Assembly (NCBI GenBank): GCA_015521775.1 | Contig: WANN01000019.1 | Location: forward strand, 1-64,000 | From: Thermoproteaceae archaeon | GTDB taxonomy: Archaea > Thermoproteota > Thermoprotei > Thermoproteales > Thermoproteaceae | Reading direction: 5' to 3' | Length of the DNA stretch: 64,000 nt | In this document: positions 60,376 to 64,000 of the stretch, piece after piece | Layout of the letters: each line of letters starts with the position of its first letter | How positions within the stretch are numbered: position 1 is the stretch's first letter | The notes under the pieces: model-generated | What the model was told of the DNA's origin: nothing | What the model saw: only the letters and a program-made list of their open reading frames with translations | The model's database searches: none | Position numbers and translations under genes: made by a program

Positions 60376-61227
60376 GTGTTAGGTCTGCCCAGCACCGTGG
60401 ACGAGGCGATGGCCCTTGTGAGGACCGAGCTGGACTTGGTCGGCAGGGACGTCGAGCTCCCCGAGCTGAGGCGTGCCGTGAGACACTACATAGAGAACCA
60501 CGGCAAACTGGTGAGGCCTATGATGGCGTTGTTGACCGCGTACGTCATCAAAGAGGACCTCCCCCTCAAAAGGGAGCTCGTGTACGGCGCCACATCTATA
60601 GAGCTCATGCACATAGTGTCGCTGTTGCAGGACGACATAGTGGACGGACACATGTATAGGCGTGGGCAGCTCACCCCGCGCATGAGCCATGGGGACAAGC
60701 TGGCCATGCTGGCCAGCGACTTCCTAATAGCGGAGGCAGTGAGGTACTCGGCGCTGACGCACAGTCTCGACGTGGTGCTCTTCCTCAGCGACGTAGCGAG
60801 GAAGCTTGCGCTGGGGGAGGCCATGGACGTGACGCGCGTGGAGGACGAGGAGTGGTACATGAAGGCCATAGAGCTTAAGACTGCGTCGCTTATAGAGGCG
60901 TCCGTGGTGCTCCCCACGTTCTTCGTCGACGTGGATGCCGGAACAGTCGGCTGGCTTAGGAAGCTGGGCCAGTCGCTGGGCAAGCTGTACCAGTTGAGGG
61001 ACGACTATAGCGACGCGCTGGGGGCCCCCGAAGGTCACGATCTGACCGAGGGAGAGCTTAGGTCCAGCAAGTGGGCGCTCAGGGCCGAACGGGCCGCGGT
61101 GCTCGCCGTGGCCACCGACATCGAGGAGGCCCTTGGCGCGCTGTACACGGCGTTTGGCGAGAGGGCGGGACACCTGCGCGACCTTTGTAACGTACTACTT
61201 AGGGATATACCGAATTTGTCTGTTTAA
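60376..61227 (+). CDS. Geranylgeranyl-type polyprenyl diphosphate synthase
   Basis: The 283-residue trans-prenyltransferase builds C15-C25 prenyl chains for archaeal lipids. The first Asp-rich motif DDIVD is at residues 86-90 (LLQDDIVDGHM), the basic GKLVRPMMAL precedes it, and the second motif appears as YQLRDDYSDALG near residue 215. The residue five before the first motif (Ser83/Leu84 region) controls product length. The start is GTG 60376, 20 bases after cttatatttt. Together with mevalonate kinase at 10006 it belongs to membrane lipid synthesis. Confidence 0.93.
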   Translation: MLGLPSTVDEAMALVRTELDLVGRDVELPELRRAVRHYIENHGKLVRPMMALLTAYVIKEDLPLKRELVYGATSIELMHIVSLLQDDIVDGHMYRRGQLTPRMSHGDKLAMLASDFLIAEAVRYSALTHSLDVVLFLSDVARKLALGEAMDVTRVEDEEWYMKAIELKTASLIEASVVLPTFFVDVDAGTVGWLRKLGQSLGKLYQLRDDYSDALGAPEGHDLTEGELRSSKWALRAERAAVLAVATDIEEALGALYTAFGERAGHLRDLCNVLLRDIPNLSV

Positions 61228-61254
61228 CCTATTTATCTCCGCGCGCCGCAGTAC

Positions 61255-61755
61255 ATGGAGGGCCACTTCCCAGAAGAGCTCTACAGGAACCTCTTCAGGG
61301 CCCCCGACAAGGAAGGGTCAATAGTGTCCGTCCGCGTCCACAGGTCTGTGAAGGACATCCTTGCAGAGATGGCCCGTAGAGAGGGGCTGGAGGGGGTGTC
61401 GGAGCTGGTCCGCTACCTCATAGCCGGCTACATACTAGGCCATTACAAGATCGCCAAACCAGAGCCCAAGATGTTGGTGAGCCCCATTTACCTCACGATT
61501 AGCGTTGAGAGGGGCAGGAAGGGCGCCGTGAGCGAGGAGAAGGCTGAGGAGGTGGGCATGGTGATTAAGGAGGCCACGCGCTTCCTGGCCAACGTGAAGA
61601 GAGGCGAAGTGATAGTGAGGGGCAACGACTACGCAAGGCGCCTGTACAGGAGGGTGGGCAAGGCCATTAGGATGGCCAGGGAGCTAGGCCTCGAGGACCA
61701 GTACATGGAGCTGCTGAGGATAAAGGCCCAGCTCTCAAGCCTGGTCGAGCTGTAG
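61255..61755 (+). CDS. RHH-like N-terminal domain protein
   Basis: The 166-residue product has an N-terminal ribbon-helix-helix-like segment, VSVRVHRSVKDILAEMARREGLEGV-type (about residues 23-50), followed by a long helical region with basic patches (YARRLYRRVGKAIRMARELG). This design suggests a DNA-binding regulator or antitoxin-like protein; no toxin partner is adjacent. The start is 20 bases after cctatttatc. The 3' end overlaps the convergent rhodanese gene by 21 bases. Confidence 0.65.
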   Translation: MEGHFPEELYRNLFRAPDKEGSIVSVRVHRSVKDILAEMARREGLEGVSELVRYLIAGYILGHYKIAKPEPKMLVSPIYLTISVERGRKGAVSEEKAEEVGMVIKEATRFLANVKRGEVIVRGNDYARRLYRRVGKAIRMARELGLEDQYMELLRIKAQLSSLVEL

Positions 61756-62448
61756 CGGGCCGCCCCTGAAACACACAGCGCCGCATAAACCCCCATCGAG
61801 GAGCCGCGCAGAGTACCCAAAATGGCGCAGGACCACGTAAACCACGGCCGACTTGTATCCCTGGCCGCAGAACAGGTGGTACGTCTTGTCGCGGGGGAGC
61901 TTAGGGTCTACGGGCACTATGCCATCCCTGGACAGGAACGCGGTGTAGGGGAGGTGCACGTCCCTCCTCACGAGGCCGTCAAGGGGGCCGTCCCTGGCGT
62001 CCACGAGCACCGCATCACGCCCCTCCACGTCGTCCACGTACACGCCACCCGTGGGGTTACAGGCGAAGCCGCCTCCCCTGGCGGCGCGCAGACCTCTGAG
62101 GGCCCGCAGCGACGCGAAGCGGCGCAGTACGTAGACCTCACTGTGGCCGCAGTGCTCCAATGTGGCCGCCACCCTGGCCGCAGCCGACCCGTCGTACATG
62201 CCGTACACCACGACGGGTCTGTCCAGTCCAATCCCGGACAAGTTCCTGGTCAACGCCTCAGCACCGAGCGTCCGGCCGGTCATGGGGTCCGCCACCATGG
62301 GCAGCGTCACGTTGACGGCGCCCTCTGGGTGACCGCCGGCATAGAGCTCCCTGGGCCTCGCGTCGACCAGATAGACAGGGCCCAACTCAAGCAGCTCGTC
62401 CTCGCCTATGAGCCTCACATGCGGCCAATGGCGCCTGGTTAAAAGCAT
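61735..62448 (-). CDS. Two-domain rhodanese-like sulfurtransferase
   Basis: From ATG 62448 the product is 237 residues with two rhodanese domains. The N-terminal domain has VYLVDARPRELYAGGHPEGAVN and its active loop is VYGMYDGSAA, without Cys (inactive). The C-terminal domain has VLVDARDGPLDG and the active loop FCGQGYKSAV with the persulfide Cys at about residue 198. It moves sulfane sulfur from thiosulfate or a Cys persulfide to an acceptor. It is divergent from the ubiquitin-like sulfur carrier at 62512, its probable acceptor partner. The spacing from the TATA to ATG is 27-30 bases; GTG 62451 is an alternative start. Confidence 0.88.
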   Translation of the reverse strand: MLLTRRHWPHVRLIGEDELLELGPVYLVDARPRELYAGGHPEGAVNVTLPMVADPMTGRTLGAEALTRNLSGIGLDRPVVVYGMYDGSAAARVAATLEHCGHSEVYVLRRFASLRALRGLRAARGGGFACNPTGGVYVDDVEGRDAVLVDARDGPLDGLVRRDVHLPYTAFLSRDGIVPVDPKLPRDKTYHLFCGQGYKSAVVYVVLRHFGYSARLLDGGLCGAVCFRGGPLQLDQA

Positions 62449-62477
62449 CACAAATAATGAAATTTTTTCCGATATGG

Positions 62478-62491
62478 CAATATATTTAACG
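62478..62491. promoter_or_regulatory. TATA region between rhodanese and sulfur carrier genes
   Basis: The sequence caatatatttaac lies 22 bases before the carrier ATG at 62512 and, on the opposite strand, about 27-30 bases before the rhodanese start. The spacer holds no second convincing TATA for the minus strand except a weak T-run, so co-regulation of both genes from this element is likely. Confidence 0.5.
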
Positions 62492-62511
62492 ATAATTTTG
62501 TAAAACGTAGC

Positions 62512-62766
62512 ATGAGGATACACGTAAGGTATCTGGGCATCCACGCCGAGATAGCCGGAATATCGGACGAGGAAGTGGAGCTCCAAGGGGGGAACAAGTT
62601 GGGGGACCTCGTGAAGCACATACTGGAGAAGTATCCCAATATGGCCGGGCTACTCGACGGCACCCAGACAGCCGTACTGAAAAACGGGATGGCGGTGGAC
62701 GACATGGGGGAGGCTCTGGAAGAGGGAGACGAGGTCGTGTTCATGCCGGCGGCCGGCGGAGGCTGA
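62512..62766 (+). CDS. MoaD/SAMP/Urm1-like ubiquitin-fold sulfur carrier
   Basis: The 84-residue beta-grasp protein starts MRIHVRYLGIHAEIAG and ends EGDEVVFMPAAGGG with an exposed glycine tail ready for adenylation by an E1-like enzyme and conversion to a thiocarboxylate. Such proteins feed sulfur to molybdopterin, to thiolation of wobble uridine in tRNA, or modify proteins (sampylation). The neighbours, a rhodanese on one side and tRNA-Lys(UUU) on the other, fit the tRNA thiolation role. No E1 gene is in the window. Confidence 0.9.
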   Translation: MRIHVRYLGIHAEIAGISDEEVELQGGNKLGDLVKHILEKYPNMAGLLDGTQTAVLKNGMAVDDMGEALEEGDEVVFMPAAGGG

Positions 62767-62817
62767 TACCCGCTCCGCCGAACAGCAAAATTTTAATTGT
62801 GGGGCGGCACCTCAATT

Positions 62818-63004
62818 GGGCCCGTAGCTCAGCCTGGTCAGAGCGGCGGGCTTTTAGGGGCCAGGGGCGGCGCAAAGCGAGGAACTTCATTGTTCCGTGA
62901 CCGAGGAGTCCCCACAAAACTTTTAATTTGTCCCAGCAATGAGGGCTTGCCCCTGGCCCAAAGAAACCCGTAGGACGTGGGTTCGAATCCCACCGGGCCC
63001 GCCA
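62818..63004 (+). tRNA. tRNA-Lys(UUU) with 109-base intron carrying an internal promoter
   Basis: Exon 1 is 62818-62856: acceptor gggcccg, D-arm gctc...gagc, stem gcggg, loop c tttt a (anticodon UUU). Exon 2 is 62966-63004: a, cccgt, T-arm gtggg ttcgaat cccac, cgggccc, g, CCA encoded. The intron, 62857-62965, sits at position 37/38 and its ends form a perfect 11-pair stem (62858-62868 with 62949-62959). The gene's TATA, aaaattttaatt at 62787-62798, is nearly repeated inside the intron as aaaacttttaattt at 62916-62929, about 20 bases before the 3' stem strand. A small hairpin ggaac/gttcc lies at 62881-62896. Confidence 0.92.
62914..62930 (+). promoter_or_regulatory. TATA-like element inside the tRNA-Lys intron
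   Basis: The stretch acaaaacttttaatttg copies the promoter upstream of the same tRNA (gcaaaattttaattgtg at 62785-62801) with few changes. Using the spacing of the real promoter (about 18-20 bases from its end to the tRNA), transcription would start near 62949, exactly at the first base of the intron's 3' stem strand. Confidence 0.5.
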
Positions 63005-63038
63005 GTCCCGGCAATGTTAGTGGGGGTGCCTTAGAAAG

Positions 63039-63845
63039 CTAGTCTTTCGAAATCCTGAGCTTGAACATGGTCTCCATGTGGCGTTCAAAGGTCCCGGCCT
63101 CCAACGAGCAGTGGATGCCGCATTCCTTTGGCGTCCCCCTCTCCCACCACCACCTGCCTTTCCTGAGCTCTTCGGCTGTTATGTTGCCCGTGGCGACGAA
63201 GGTGGGGCGTGTGCATGGGGCGCACCCGATGCTGGTGTAGCCCTGGTCGTAGAGCCTGCAGTATGGGAGTCCCCTTTCCCTCACGTAGTTGGCCACGTCC
63301 TCGAACGTCCAGTCGCATATGGGGGCCAGCTTCAGTATGCCGAAGTTGTCGTGGTCTATCTGCACCTTCCTTGTGATGGCCCTGGTCGGGAACTGGTCCC
63401 GGCGCAGGCCGGTTATCCACGCGTCAAGGCCGCTGAGCACCCTCTTGAGGACGTCCACCTTACGCACCCTGCAACACAGCAGACGGTACTGGGGACCCCC
63501 ATAGAACAGGTTGGGGCCGTAGAGCCTCACCATCTCCTCCACCTTGGCGTTGTCGGGGTAGTAGACCTCCAAGTCCACCCTGTAGCGACGCCTAACCTCC
63601 TCCACCAGCTCATATATCTCCTCGGGCAGGCGCCCAGTGTCTATCATGAAGGCCCTCACCCTGCCCGGGGCCACCCTATGCATGATATCCAGAAGCACTA
63701 CGTCCTCCATCTGGCCGCTGAAGGCCAGCGCGACGTTGGGGTAGAACGTTTCCACGGCCCACCTCAACAGCTCCTCAGCGGGCTCCACCTCGAATTTCAG
63801 GGAGAGCTCCTCCACCTCTATGTCCGTCCATTCCCTCCTAGGCAT
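63039..63845 (-). CDS. cysH: APS/PAPS reductase family (CysH type, iron-sulfur)
   Basis: The 268-residue enzyme has the adenylyl-sulfate binding loop AFSGQMEDVVLLD, VRAFMIDTGRLPEE, and the [4Fe-4S] cysteines CC at 124-125 and C208, C211, which mark APS reductases; the C-terminal catalytic Cys is in KECGIHC (242). The reaction gives sulfite from APS with thioredoxin-like donors. GLRRDQFPTRA is the expected arginine loop. Assimilation of sulfate is implied, though sat or kinase genes are not seen; the partial gene at the right edge cannot be judged. The TATA-like cttaaac at 63867-63873 precedes the ATG by about 21 bases. Confidence 0.92.
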   Translation of the reverse strand: MPRREWTDIEVEELSLKFEVEPAEELLRWAVETFYPNVALAFSGQMEDVVLLDIMHRVAPGRVRAFMIDTGRLPEEIYELVEEVRRRYRVDLEVYYPDNAKVEEMVRLYGPNLFYGGPQYRLLCCRVRKVDVLKRVLSGLDAWITGLRRDQFPTRAITRKVQIDHDNFGILKLAPICDWTFEDVANYVRERGLPYCRLYDQGYTSIGCAPCTRPTFVATGNITAEELRKGRWWWERGTPKECGIHCSLEAGTFERHMETMFKLRISKD

Positions 63846-63952
63846 GTACTGTCAGCCCCCACACATGTTTAAGTCAAGCCAAACAGGAAATCTTTTCCGT
63901 GAATTTTTTGCATGGGCAGTAGCACGTTAAACCAGGCTCCTTCATGGGGTTC

Positions 63953-64000
63953 ATGGGAACGGCGGAGCTGACGCCGGGAGGAAAGCTGCTCTTGGGCTAC
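63953..64000 (+). CDS. Start of a gene cut by the right window edge
   Basis: Sixteen codons are visible from ATG 63953 (MGTAELTPGGKLLLGY). A TATA-like cacgttaaacc ends about 20 bases upstream, the usual spacing, so a real leaderless gene is likely. An in-frame ATG at 63944 is the alternative. The fragment is too short for a function. It diverges from the CysH-type gene. Confidence 0.45.
   Translation, partial: MGTAELTPGGKLLLGY

Noticed and set aside
62857-62965. tRNA-Lys intron as a box C/D or H/ACA guide RNA.
   Set aside because: No acceptable C box or ctga D box is present; the small hairpin and following aca are not enough for H/ACA.
1-64000. CRISPR array or cas genes.
   Set aside because: No regularly spaced repeats and no Cas-like protein were seen.
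1-64000. Insertion sequence or transposase.
   Set aside because: No transposase motif or terminal inverted repeat pair was recognised, also not at the borders of the AT-rich islands.

Overview
The window comes from a thermophile-type archaeon, most likely a crenarchaeote (Thermoproteota) close to Thermoproteales. The signs are archaeal release factor aRF1, DnaG-type primase, family-B DNA polymerase, mevalonate kinase, a PaREP1-family protein, tRNA introns at position 37/38, box C/D guide RNA genes, and TATA boxes lying about 20 bases before most start codons, which implies leaderless mRNAs. That spacing was used throughout to choose starts. Coding density is extreme: neighbours overlap by a few bases, convergent genes overlap at their 3' ends, and several promoters sit inside the upstream gene. 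Most of the window is GC-rich, with two AT-richer islands of unrecognised genes (left edge to about 1490, and about 42450-44210).

Layout. 1-1490: AT-rich island with a gene cut by the window edge, two orphans and a nuclease-like gene at its border. 2036-9971: uroporphyrinogen-III synthase, MmgE/PrpD, PEP synthase, a zinc alcohol-dehydrogenase-family reductase, a MIP18-like gene and an amidohydrolase. 10006-17919: mevalonate kinase, inositol-monophosphatase family, PaREP1, Sir2, radical SAM/SPASM, a DUF1998 helicase with two upstream genes. 17995-25343: aRF1, pheS, a MoaD-like carrier, then the overlapping set glmS, nucleotidyltransferase-like gene and pyruvate kinase. 25445-32187: tungsten-type aldehyde oxidoreductase, CBS protein, Opp/Dpp ATPase, EamA transporter, Clp1-type RNA kinase and citrate synthase. 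32676-36076: an overlapping aromatic amino acid operon (3-dehydroquinase/chorismate mutase fusion, aminotransferase, prephenate dehydrogenase, shikimate dehydrogenase). 36100-42453: ATPase, PrsW-like protease, GalT/HIT protein, family 4 uracil-DNA glycosylase, glycosyltransferase and HTH-phosphoribosyltransferase. 42503-44266: second AT-rich island, bracketed by two box C/D RNA candidates. 44426-56984: a two-domain RecA-like ATPase, tRNA-Ser, Nnr, a sulfite-oxidase-fold protein, an incomplete tRNA-Leu, acyl-CoA dehydrogenase, CinA-like, PolB, DnaG and a HIT protein. 57062-64000: sugar nucleotidyltransferase, small proteins, GGPP synthase, then a sulfur neighbourhood (rhodanese, MoaD-like carrier, tRNA-Lys(UUU), APS/PAPS reductase).

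The most interesting signals are RNA genes. The tRNA-Lys intron carries an internal copy of the gene's own promoter, placed so that a second transcript would start with the intron's 3' stem strand followed by the 3' exon, the arrangement expected of a 3' tRNA half. A tRNA-Leu(CAA) body at 49898-49978 has its own TATA box but no 5' acceptor strand, as expected of a trans-split 3' half or a truncated copy. A box C/D RNA at 44213-44266 has two guides matching the 5' region of archaeal 16S rRNA. The placement of rhodanese, ubiquitin-like sulfur carrier and tRNA-Lys(UUU) side by side suggests a local sulfur relay for wobble-uridine thiolation.
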